DNA from: Maribacter sp.
GTDB taxonomy: Bacteria; Bacteroidota; Bacteroidia; Flavobacteriales; Flavobacteriaceae
Assembly: GCA_022865355.1 (NCBI GenBank)
Contig: JALHST010000102.1
Location: 1-36,738, forward strand
Length of the DNA: 36,738 nt
Direction of reading: 5' to 3'
Below, in pieces: positions 24,979-33,207 of this stretch. Each line of letters begins with the position of its first letter. Position 1 is the stretch's first letter. The notes beneath the pieces are model-generated. The model searched no databases and was not told where the DNA came from. It worked only from the letters and a program-made list of their open reading frames with translations. Both the position numbers and the translations under genes were made by a program.

Positions 24979-25395
24979 ATGAAAGAAATGATGGGTCGTT
25001 TATTTTCAATGATCATGGCGGTCTTGCTTTTGGCCTCCACGACCTCGTGGACGGTTGGAAAGCATTACTGCATGGGCCGTGTCATGGATGTTTCTTTCTT
25101 CTCGAAGGCCGAGGATTGTGGTATGGACCTGCATCAATCGGCAAATTCACTCACCTACAATTGGGAAAATGCGCATTGTTGTGATGATGAGACCGTGTAT
25201 ATCACGGGTCAAAATGACTTAAAAGTATCACTTGATAAATTGACTTTTGAACAATGTCAATTTATTGCTTCATTGGTATACCATTATATCGATCTGTTTG
25301 AAGGACTACAGGACCATGTAGTGCCTTTCAAATACTACCCGCCTCCCATACTGGTTAAGGAAATTACCATATGGGATCAAGTTTTTCTTATTTAA
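24979..25395 (+). CDS. HYC_CC_PP family protein (putative secreted metal-binding protein)
   Basis: A 138-residue exported protein of a Bacteroidota family named for its conserved HYC, CC and PP motifs. All are present: HYC at residues 29-31, HCC at 66-68 and PPP at 121-123, plus Cys47 in DCGMD and Cys93. Residues ~6-25 form a hydrophobic signal segment, so the Cys/His sites would face the periplasm. The chemistry suits binding of Cu(I) or a similar soft metal, though no function is established. It is the first gene of the copper/silver efflux locus, 101 bp ahead of the RND pump gene. Starts at 24988 and 24991 are alternatives. The metal-chaperone role is inferred from residues and neighbours only. 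Confidence 0.82.
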   Translation: MKEMMGRLFSMIMAVLLLASTTSWTVGKHYCMGRVMDVSFFSKAEDCGMDLHQSANSLTYNWENAHCCDDETVYITGQNDLKVSLDKLTFEQCQFIASLVYHYIDLFEGLQDHVVPFKYYPPPILVKEITIWDQVFLI

Positions 25396-25415
25396 TATCA
25401 TAATTGAGGTCTTGT

Positions 25416-25436
25416 CATGCTGAACCAATCAGCATG
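25416..25436. promoter_or_regulatory. Palindrome CATGCTGA-N5-TCAGCATG upstream of the RND pump gene
   Basis: CATGCTGA (25416-25423) and TCAGCATG (25429-25436) are a perfect 8-bp inverted repeat with an ACCAA spacer. It ends 15 bp before the -7 box at 25452, so it overlaps the -33 region of that promoter, a typical operator position. A caution: TCATGCTGAA...TCAGCAT sequences also occur as dispersed repeats in flavobacterial genomes. Confidence 0.5.
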
Positions 25437-25451
25437 GCTTTTGGCATCTGA

Positions 25452-25459
25452 TACCTTTG
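25452..25459 (+). promoter_or_regulatory. -7 promoter box for the RND efflux operon
   Basis: TACCTTTG is a perfect TAnnTTTG, 37 bp before the pump start codon, giving a leader of about 33 bases. There is no good TTG at -33; the palindrome at 25416-25436 occupies that place, which would fit a promoter needing an activator. Confidence 0.45.
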
Positions 25460-25496
25460 AACTATTCTTCACGGTTCAATCACTATTATTCATATT

Positions 25497-28400
25497 ATGT
25501 TAAATAGAACAATAAAATACTTCTTAGAGAACAAGCTGGTTACATTCCTTATTTTAGGTTCATTTGTAGCCTGGGGTATTGTCACATCCCCCTTCGATTG
25601 GGAAACGGGCTTTTTGCCGAAAGATCCTGTACCTGTAGATGCCATTCCCGATATTGGTGAGAACCAGCAAATAGTCTTTACCGATTGGCCGGGAAGATCA
25701 CCTCAAGATATCGAAGATCAAATCACCTATCCATTGACTACCTCCCTTTTAGGGATTCCTAACGTTAAATCGATTCGAAGTACCTCGATGTTCGGCTTTT
25801 CAAGTATCTATGTCATTTTTGACGAAAAGGCCGAATTTTATTGGTCAAGATCCAGGGTTCTCGAAAAATTGAACTCCCTTCCCTCCAATTTATTACCGGA
25901 AGAGGTACAACCAACCCTTGGTCCCGATGCCACTGCCTTGGGACAAGTATTCTGGTATACTTTGGAAGGACGTGATTCAGTTGGGAATGTCACAGGCGGT
26001 TGGGATTTGCACGAATTACGTACTGCTCAGGATTATTATGTAAAATATGCTCTTAATGCTGTTTCAGGGGTATCGGAAGTTGCTTCGATAGGGGGTTACG
26101 TGCAAGAATACCAGGTCGATGTCAATCCCGATGCCTTAAAAGCATTTAATATAGGAATTGATATGGTTATGATGGCGGTCAAAAATTCGAACCGCGATAT
26201 CGGGGCAAAGACTATAGAAGTGAACAAGGCCGAATATTTGGTTCGTGGGCTGGGATATATAAAGAAGGTTGAGGATCTTGAGAGTACCGTGGTGACCGTC
26301 AATAATAACAAGCCCATTCTTATCAAGGATATAGGCGTAGTGTCCATCGGACCGGCAGCCAGTAGGGGCGTGTTGGATAAAGGAGGAGCCGAAGTCGTAG
26401 GGGGTGTCGTCGTGGCACGGTATGGCTCCAATCCGTTGGAAGTCATAAACAAGGTCAAGGGAAAAATTAGGGAAGTAGCCCCAGGATTGCCTAAAAAAGT
26501 ACTGGCCGATGGCACGACTAGCCAGCTAACTATAATCCCATTTTACGACCGGACCCAACTGATCGAAGAAACCATTGGCACCCTTGAAACCGCTTTATCC
26601 CATGAGATATTGATCAGTATTATTGTGGTTTTGGTATTGATGCTCAATTTACGGGCATCTATTATCATTTCAAGTTTACTACCTGTCGGCGTGTTGATGA
26701 CTTTTATTGTTATGCGTTATACCGGGGTAGATGCCAATGTAGTGGCACTATCGGGAATTGCAATTGCCATAGGGGTCATGGTAGACATTGGGATTGTATT
26801 TGTCGAGAATATTATTCGTCATCTCGATATGCCCGAAAATCAAGGTGTACGAGGAAAAGAACTGATGCATGTAATTTACGAAGCAACCAAGGAAGTGGCT
26901 TCTGCCATTACGACCGCCCTGGCAACGACGGTTGTGAGTTTTATACCGGTATTTGCGATGGAATCTGCGGAGGGAAAACTTTTTAGACCCTTGGCCTTTA
27001 CCAAAACCTTTGCCTTGTTGGGAGCTTTTATTTTAGGTATTGTTGTGCTCCCCGCATTCGCACATCTTGTTTTTGGAATCCAATATGATAAAAAAAGAAT
27101 ACAAAGACTTTTTAGTACTATACTGATAATAGGAGGCCTGCTATTGGCTCTCTATGCCCAAATGTGGCTTCCCCTGGCATTATGCCTTATCGGCGCCAAT
27201 AATCTATGGGGACATCATTGGCCTATCGCGTATGCCAAATATACTCAGCATATTAATTTAGTGCTAACCCTGTTTATAACGACCTACTTCTTGACCGAGG
27301 AATGGATGCCCTTGGGGCCACAGAATAGCATTCTGGTCAACTACTTGTTTGTGTTGATAATAATGGGCTTGATATTGGGGTCCTTATGGTCGATAGTTTA
27401 TAACTATGAAAAGGTGCTTTCATGGTGTTTGGTGAACAAAGGTAAATTTATGTTGATTCCCTTGGTGACGATACTTCTTGGTCTTTTGATTTGGATCGGT
27501 TTTAATAACACCTTTGGTTTTATGGCCAGAGGGATGGACAAAATCGGACTTAATATCAAGTCTTCCAGTGCATGGTCTTCGGCGGTACATACTTTTCCAG
27601 GAATAGGTTCTGAGTTTATGCCGGCATTAAATGAGGGGAGTTTCCTCTTAATGCCCACTTCCATGCCACATATTGGGGTCGCGGAAAGTAAAAAAATAGT
27701 GCAACAATTGGATATGGCATTGGCCAATATACCAGAAGTTGACAACGCAGTAGGAAAAATGGGAAGGGTGGAGAGCGCCTTGGATCCGGCACCGATATCC
27801 ATGTATGAGAATATCATTAACTACAAACCTGAATATATTATAGCCCCTGATGGGAATCCCAAACGCTTTAAAGTTGATGACCAAGATCGTTTTGTCCTTG
27901 GGGCCGGTGGCGTACTAACCAATGCAGATGCCTTGAACAAGGGAATCACCGAAATAGAGCTGGTATTAGATGAAAATGGGGAATATTATAGAAATTGGCG
28001 TCCTGAAATCAAGAATGCCGATGATATATGGCAGGAAATTGTCAAAGTAACAAAGATTCCTGGGATAACATCGGCTCCTAAATTGCAGCCCATAGAAACA
28101 CGATTGGTGATGCTTCAAACAGGGATGAGGGCACCGATGGGGATTAAGGTGTACGGTCCCGATTTAAAAACCATTCAAGATTTTGGGGAGCAACTGGAGG
28201 CTGTTTTAAAAGAGGTCCCTTCGGTTAAACGGGAAGCGGTTTTTGCCGATAGAATTGTTGGGAAACCTTATTTAGAGCTTACGATTGATCGGAATGCCAT
28301 CGCCCGATATGGCCTTAGTGTTGAGAAGACCCAACAGATCATTGAAACCGCCATAGGGGGTATGGAAATTACGACCACGGTCGAAGGAAGGGAACGTTAT

Positions 28401-29312
28401 CCGGTCAGGGTAAGATATCCCAGGGAATTAAGGGATGACCCCGATAAAATAAAAAAAATACTGGTGCCTACGCCAAGTGGAGCCCAAGTACCCTTGGGAG
28501 AGCTGGTGACCGTACAATATACGCGTGGGCCTCAAATGATTAAAAGCGAAGACACCTTTTTGGTTGGCTATGTGCTTTTTGACAAGAAAGATAATTATGC
28601 CGAAGTAGACGTAGTCAATGAAGCCCAGCGTTTTATACAACAAAAAATTGATGCCGGCACCTTAGTGGTTCCCAAAGGAACCAGTTATAAATTCTCAGGT
28701 AGTTACGAAAACCAGATACGGGCCGTAAAAAGATTATCGATCGTAATCCCGATCAGTTTGCTCATTATCTTCTTGCTGCTATTCTTTCAGTTTAAAACGG
28801 TTATTGCTTCATCCATTCATTTTTCAGGAGTGTTCGTGGCTTTTGCAGGGGGCTTTATTATGCTGTGGTTGTACGGTCAGGATTGGTTTCTGAATTTTTC
28901 TATTTCAGGAGTAAATATGCGGCATTTGTTCCAAATCCACCCCATAAATCTAAGTGTCGCCGTATGGGTAGGGTTTATTGCCCTTTTCGGTATTGCGACC
29001 GATGACGGAGTAATCATGGGCACCTATATCCATCAGGTATTTGAAGAAAAAAAACCGACAAGTGTAGCTGAGGTCAGAGCTGCTGTCCTCATCGCAGGAA
29101 AGAAAAGGGTACGGCCTGCCATGATGACCGCTGCAGTTGCCATCATTGCCCTTTTACCGGTGTTGACCTCCACAGGGAAAGGTGCCGACATCATGATTCC
29201 CATGGCCATCCCAACATTCGGAGGGATGGTTATTCAACTTATGACCATGTTCGTTGTACCTGTGCTACAATCGTATTGGCGGGAAACGGTCGTCAAAAAA
29301 ATTGAAAGATGA
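25497..29312 (+). CDS. cusA: CusA/CzcA family heavy-metal efflux RND transporter
   Basis: A 1271-residue proton-driven inner-membrane pump that drives metal through a tripartite complex to the outside. RND blocks include PVDAIPDIGENQQIVFTDWPGRSPQDIEDQITYPL near the N terminus (in part), GIAIAIGVMVDIGIVFVEN in TM4 with the proton-relay Asp, and GIATDDG in TM10. Met719, Met769 and Met872 align with the Cu/Ag-binding Met573/623/672 of E. coli CusA, and the first two are exactly 50 residues apart in both. Two stretches are extra: a hydrophobic block at ~535-640 with about three to four added helices, and ~54 residues between the last two Met. The next gene overlaps by ATGA. Copper/silver specificity is inferred from the Met set and the neighbours. 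Confidence 0.94.
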   Translation: MLNRTIKYFLENKLVTFLILGSFVAWGIVTSPFDWETGFLPKDPVPVDAIPDIGENQQIVFTDWPGRSPQDIEDQITYPLTTSLLGIPNVKSIRSTSMFGFSSIYVIFDEKAEFYWSRSRVLEKLNSLPSNLLPEEVQPTLGPDATALGQVFWYTLEGRDSVGNVTGGWDLHELRTAQDYYVKYALNAVSGVSEVASIGGYVQEYQVDVNPDALKAFNIGIDMVMMAVKNSNRDIGAKTIEVNKAEYLVRGLGYIKKVEDLESTVVTVNNNKPILIKDIGVVSIGPAASRGVLDKGGAEVVGGVVVARYGSNPLEVINKVKGKIREVAPGLPKKVLADGTTSQLTIIPFYDRTQLIEETIGTLETALSHEILISIIVVLVLMLNLRASIIISSLLPVGVLMTFIVMRYTGVDANVVALSGIAIAIGVMVDIGIVFVENIIRHLDMPENQGVRGKELMHVIYEATKEVASAITTALATTVVSFIPVFAMESAEGKLFRPLAFTKTFALLGAFILGIVVLPAFAHLVFGIQYDKKRIQRLFSTILIIGGLLLALYAQMWLPLALCLIGANNLWGHHWPIAYAKYTQHINLVLTLFITTYFLTEEWMPLGPQNSILVNYLFVLIIMGLILGSLWSIVYNYEKVLSWCLVNKGKFMLIPLVTILLGLLIWIGFNNTFGFMARGMDKIGLNIKSSSAWSSAVHTFPGIGSEFMPALNEGSFLLMPTSMPHIGVAESKKIVQQLDMALANIPEVDNAVGKMGRVESALDPAPISMYENIINYKPEYIIAPDGNPKRFKVDDQDRFVLGAGGVLTNADALNKGITEIELVLDENGEYYRNWRPEIKNADDIWQEIVKVTKIPGITSAPKLQPIETRLVMLQTGMRAPMGIKVYGPDLKTIQDFGEQLEAVLKEVPSVKREAVFADRIVGKPYLELTIDRNAIARYGLSVEKTQQIIETAIGGMEITTTVEGRERYPVRVRYPRELRDDPDKIKKILVPTPSGAQVPLGELVTVQYTRGPQMIKSEDTFLVGYVLFDKKDNYAEVDVVNEAQRFIQQKIDAGTLVVPKGTSYKFSGSYENQIRAVKRLSIVIPISLLIIFLLLFFQFKTVIASSIHFSGVFVAFAGGFIMLWLYGQDWFLNFSISGVNMRHLFQIHPINLSVAVWVGFIALFGIATDDGVIMGTYIHQVFEEKKPTSVAEVRAAVLIAGKKRVRPAMMTAAVAIIALLPVLTSTGKGADIMIPMAIPTFGGMVIQLMTMFVVPVLQSYWRETVVKKIER

Positions 29313-30607
29313 GAGATTTAGAATATACTGTAGTAAAGAGGCCCGCCCTTGCTTGTTGGGGCATGCCAAAACAAATTGCACAAGTGCTATTAATCAGTCT
29401 ATTTTTGATAGGTATGGTTTCAAAAGTCCATGCGCAATCCCTGGAAGAATATATAGGGATCGCCACTCAGAACAATCCGGAAGTGAAAACGGCCTACGTT
29501 AAATTTGAAGCGGCCATGCAAAAAGCACCGCAGGTAATGGCATTGCCAGACCCAACAATCACTATGAGTGCCTTCGGGCGAATGATCGAAACCAGAATAG
29601 GCAGACAGGAAGCGAGATTTAGCCTTATGCAAATGTTTCCCTGGTTCGGTACACTTTCCGCTAAGGAAAATGTTGCCAACCTACTGGCCGAAGCCGCTTT
29701 CCAAAACTATTTGGATACCCGGAATGAAGTCATTCTCAAGCTAAAGGAAACCTATGCCGAACTATATGAATTGCGTCAAATGATTCAATTGGAAAAGGAG
29801 AATCTATCAATCTTAGAAACCTATCGAAAATTGGGACTAAGTAATTTTAGTACTGGGAAAGGAACTATGGTCGATGTCGTACGCATTGATATTGACCTAA
29901 ATAAAAGCAGGACAACCTTGGAGATCCTGGAAGGAAAGGAAAGGCCCCTACAGATTTCTTTTAATACCCAATTGAATCGAGGATTGGATGAAATGATAGC
30001 GGTACCCAATAATTTAACCTTGGGAAAAGTAATTGATAGGGTAGGCATAGATAGCCTGTTCGAAGTGAATCCTAAGCTTGTAGGATTGGAAAAACAAATG
30101 GCGTCTTATGAAGCACAACAATTACTTTCAAAAAAAGAAGGATATCCAATGATCGGTCTTGGTGTAGACTATTCCATAATTGGACAACGGGATATACCCA
30201 ATCTCGACATGAACGGGCAAGATGCCATTATGCCCATGCTCACGCTAACCCTTCCAATTTACAGAAAAAAGTATAGAGCCTCTCAAAAGGAGGCAGAATT
30301 GATGGTACAAGCCGTAACGAGTGAAAAACAGGCCGTAAAGAATAGTCTTTACAGCGAATATACGAATGCGGTTTTCGATTTGTCAAAAGCGGGACAACTT
30401 AAGAACCTCTATCGAAAACAAACGGAAAGTACCGAACAAGCGATTCAGTTATTATTGGTTGGGTTTAGTAATAACACCTCCGATTTTGAGGAAATACTAA
30501 GAATGAACCAAGACCTGCTCCTTTACAAAACGGCCATGGTTGCCGAAACAAAAAACGAGTTTGCGGCACAATCAAAAATAGATTATTTACTTTCTAAAGC
30601 GGAATAA
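29309..30607 (+). CDS. TolC family outer membrane efflux channel (CusC-like)
   Basis: A 432-residue outer membrane factor forming the exit duct of the RND complex. The mature part starts near SLEEYIGIATQNNPEVKTAY, followed by two repeats of long amphipathic helices (OEP domains; LKLKETYAELYELRQMIQLEKEN and ASQKEAELMVQAVTSEKQAVKN in part). The start overlaps the cusA stop (ATGA). However, a proper signal peptide only appears from Met19 (MPKQIAQVLLISLFLIGMVSKVHAQ region, ATG at 29363), so translation may begin there. It is followed after one base by the adaptor gene. Cognate use with the neighbouring pump is inferred from the operon. Confidence 0.92.
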   Translation: MRDLEYTVVKRPALACWGMPKQIAQVLLISLFLIGMVSKVHAQSLEEYIGIATQNNPEVKTAYVKFEAAMQKAPQVMALPDPTITMSAFGRMIETRIGRQEARFSLMQMFPWFGTLSAKENVANLLAEAAFQNYLDTRNEVILKLKETYAELYELRQMIQLEKENLSILETYRKLGLSNFSTGKGTMVDVVRIDIDLNKSRTTLEILEGKERPLQISFNTQLNRGLDEMIAVPNNLTLGKVIDRVGIDSLFEVNPKLVGLEKQMASYEAQQLLSKKEGYPMIGLGVDYSIIGQRDIPNLDMNGQDAIMPMLTLTLPIYRKKYRASQKEAELMVQAVTSEKQAVKNSLYSEYTNAVFDLSKAGQLKNLYRKQTESTEQAIQLLLVGFSNNTSDFEEILRMNQDLLLYKTAMVAETKNEFAAQSKIDYLLSKAE

Positions 30608-30608
30608 G

Positions 30609-32390
30609 ATGAACGAGAAAAATAAAAACATACTGAAAATGGCGGGTATACTTTTCGTCGGACTTCTATTAGGATGGGTGCTTTTTGGCGGTAATAAGGC
30701 GGAAAACGCTGGCCATGATCACCCTACCGAAGTATCGGAGAATACGATTTGGACCTGTTCGATGCATCCCCAAATCAGACGGTCGGAACCAGGGAAATGC
30801 CCGATTTGTGGTATGGACTTGATCCCCTTGGAAACCAATGATGGCAATACCAACCGTATGGCGATACAAATGACTGAAGACGCTATGAAATTAGCAAATA
30901 TTCAAACCATGCTTGTTGGGGCCAGGGAAGCAAATAAAAATGTTCGCCTGAATGGCAAGATTCAGGTGGATGAACGCAAATTATACCAGCAACCAACCCA
31001 TATTCCCGGCAGGATAGAACAATTGAACATCAATTTTACGGGTGAAAAAGTTAATCGCGGCGAGCTATTGGCCATGATCTATTCGCCGGACCTAGTGACC
31101 GCACAGGAAGAACTTCTCCAGGCTAATAGTATAAAAAATACGCAGCCTGAACTCTTCGAGGCTGCTAAACTGAAATTGTCGAATTGGAAAATTGGTGAAG
31201 GAACCATCGACAAGATACTGAATACGAGAGCCATAATTCAGCGATTTCCGATAACCGCAGACGTGTCTGGCGTGGTTATGAGCAAGAAGGTTGAAGTAGG
31301 GGATTATGTAGATAGGGGCATGCCATTATATGAAATTGCCGACCTTTCATCGGTATGGGTACTGTTCGATATTTATGAGACCGATATTCCCTGGGTGAAA
31401 ATAGGGGATCCTGTTACCTATACCGTTCAATCATTTCCAGGTGAAACTTTTGAAGGTAAAATTAAATTTATTGACCCGCTGATCGATCCCGAGACTAGAG
31501 TAGCCTCAGCGCGTGTGGAAGTTAAGAACACCGAGAATAGGCTAAAACCTGAAATGTTCGTGTCAGGCACCCTCCAAAGTAATTTGGGCAAAGCTGCCGC
31601 TCAGGAAATTATTGTTCCCAAATCGGCAGTGATGTGGACCGGTGAACGATCTATCGTTTATCTAAAGGAGGTCGTACAAAACAAAATTAATTTTACATTA
31701 CGCGAAGTGATCCTGGGACCTTCCCTAGGTGAGGCCTATGTAATAAAATCAGGTCTTCAAAATGGGGATGAAATTGTGGTAAATGGCACTTTTACGATTG
31801 ATGCCGCTTCGCAATTGGCAGGGAAGCCAAGTATGATGGACCCACAAGGAGGCAGCGTTATGACCGGGCATAGGCATGATGGCGTAGTGATGCCTTCACC
31901 GATGCAGACCTCTCAAAAAGCCATAGACTATACCATACCAATCAGTCAGGAAGCTAAAGAGGCCCTTAAGCCTCTTTTTACGGCATATTTCGCTATGAAA
32001 GATGCCCTGACGAATGATCAGATGAAAGAAGCGCAAAGGGCCGCCACCGAAATACTAAAAGGTATTGAAGGGATAGATATGACCTTATTTAAGGACGAAT
32101 CCCACGATGTATGGATGGGTTTAAGCAGTAATCTGAAAAACACCATGCAACAGTTAGCAAACTTAAAAACTATTGCAGAAGTTAGAAAAGCTTTTCAACA
32201 GATTTCAAATGATATGATCAGTTTGGAAAATGTATTTCGGCCCTATGGGGAAACCACCTATGTGATTCATTGCCCCATGGCGGATAGTAATAAGGGAGGA
32301 GATTGGTTAAGTACTTCAAAGGAGATTCGAAATCCGTATTTCGGTCATTCGATGCTTACGTGTGGGGAAGTAATTAAAGAAATAAAATAG
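30609..32390 (+). CDS. Efflux RND periplasmic adaptor with heavy-metal-binding and DUF3347 domains
   Basis: A 593-residue CusB-type membrane fusion protein linking pump and channel. Residues ~8-27 are a membrane anchor, then a His-containing linker (AGHDH). The heavy-metal-binding domain is at 48-75, with Cys50, Met52, His53, Cys64, Cys67 and Met69 (TCSMHP...CPICGMDL). The barrel-sandwich, beta-barrel and membrane-proximal domains span ~90-410 (VNRGELLAMIYSPDLVTAQEE; ETRVASARVEV). A His/Met-rich linker (TGHRHDG, MPSPM) follows, then a DUF3347 domain at ~444-593 ending in HCPMA and MLTCGEV. The two extra domains are typical of Bacteroidota copper adaptors and probably load metal into the pump. 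It starts one base after the TolC gene. Confidence 0.93.
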   Translation: MNEKNKNILKMAGILFVGLLLGWVLFGGNKAENAGHDHPTEVSENTIWTCSMHPQIRRSEPGKCPICGMDLIPLETNDGNTNRMAIQMTEDAMKLANIQTMLVGAREANKNVRLNGKIQVDERKLYQQPTHIPGRIEQLNINFTGEKVNRGELLAMIYSPDLVTAQEELLQANSIKNTQPELFEAAKLKLSNWKIGEGTIDKILNTRAIIQRFPITADVSGVVMSKKVEVGDYVDRGMPLYEIADLSSVWVLFDIYETDIPWVKIGDPVTYTVQSFPGETFEGKIKFIDPLIDPETRVASARVEVKNTENRLKPEMFVSGTLQSNLGKAAAQEIIVPKSAVMWTGERSIVYLKEVVQNKINFTLREVILGPSLGEAYVIKSGLQNGDEIVVNGTFTIDAASQLAGKPSMMDPQGGSVMTGHRHDGVVMPSPMQTSQKAIDYTIPISQEAKEALKPLFTAYFAMKDALTNDQMKEAQRAATEILKGIEGIDMTLFKDESHDVWMGLSSNLKNTMQQLANLKTIAEVRKAFQQISNDMISLENVFRPYGETTYVIHCPMADSNKGGDWLSTSKEIRNPYFGHSMLTCGEVIKEIK

Positions 32391-32463
32391 CTTTAGGATT
32401 TAATAAGAAAATCAAATAAATAAATAAATCTATAAAATAATAGTAATTCTAAAATCAAATACA

Positions 32464-33084
32464 ATGAAGAAAGCAAAAATAGCGACTTGGATTTTTACAA
32501 TGACATTTGTGACTTTGACCGCACTGTCTTGCAAGGAAAATAAAAATAATCAACCAAGGGAAGTGGAACATGGATCGGAGATGCATGGGGCAGAAAGTCC
32601 CCATCAGGACGATAACTCAGTGGATACTTCCTCCGAGACTACGATGGCCAGTAGTCAATCATTGCCGACAGTATCTTCAATTTTGACCGCTTATTTGCAG
32701 CTAAAAGAGGCTTTGGTAGCCGATGATACACAAAGCGCTGCCAAAAAGGGAGAGGCTTTGATTGTCGCCTTGAATAATTTTGATAATTCTAAATTTACGA
32801 ACGAGCAAAGATCGAAACTAAATGATATTGTTGAAAATGCGACCATTCACGCTAGGGATATCTCAAAAGCTAGCCTTGACCTTCAACGAGATCACTTTAA
32901 ACTTTTAAGCGGTGATCTAATCGAATTGGTGGCCATAACGGGATCGCCAATCACATTATATCAACAATTCTGTCCAATGTATGATCAAGGTAGTGCTTGG
33001 CTAAGCGCCAGTAATGAGATTAAAAACCCCTACTATGGCAGTAAAATGTTAAATTGTGGTGTTGTAAAGGCAACGATTCAATAG
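32464..33084 (+). CDS. DUF3347 domain lipoprotein, putative periplasmic copper binder
   Basis: A 206-residue exported protein. The N terminus (MKKAKIATWIF then a hydrophobic core and ALSC) looks like a lipoprotein signal with Cys23, though Ala at -3 is atypical. Residues ~35-60 are acidic and rich in His and Met (EHGSEMHGAESPH). Residues ~70-206 are a DUF3347 domain with helices LTAYLQLKEALVADD and the C-terminal block FCPMYDQGSAWLSASNEIKN followed by MLNCGVV. The CPM and NCG motifs match those at the end of the adjacent adaptor, so this is a stand-alone paralogue of that domain. It probably shuttles or buffers metal in the periplasm; this is inferred. It follows the adaptor by 73 AT-rich bases. 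Confidence 0.88.
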   Translation: MKKAKIATWIFTMTFVTLTALSCKENKNNQPREVEHGSEMHGAESPHQDDNSVDTSSETTMASSQSLPTVSSILTAYLQLKEALVADDTQSAAKKGEALIVALNNFDNSKFTNEQRSKLNDIVENATIHARDISKASLDLQRDHFKLLSGDLIELVAITGSPITLYQQFCPMYDQGSAWLSASNEIKNPYYGSKMLNCGVVKATIQ

Positions 33085-33118
33085 AGGGCATCCGACTTTT
33101 TAAAAGGGGGATATGGCG

Positions 33119-33139
33119 ATACAATGGTTGCCATTGTAT
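33119..33139 (+). promoter_or_regulatory. Hairpin between the DUF3347 gene and the copper ATPase gene
   Basis: ATACAATGG (33119-33127) and CCATTGTAT (33131-33139) form a perfect 9-bp stem with a TTG loop. There is no T run after it, so a simple terminator is unlikely. It stands about 70 bp before the ATPase start in a 123-bp gap and could be an operator or an mRNA-processing hairpin that sets ATPase level. Confidence 0.5.
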
Positions 33140-33207
33140 TTGGTCTAAAATAGCAGGATCGGTTTATTTCTCCTCAAGATCTTTTTCCATGATTAGAACA
33201 CAATATT

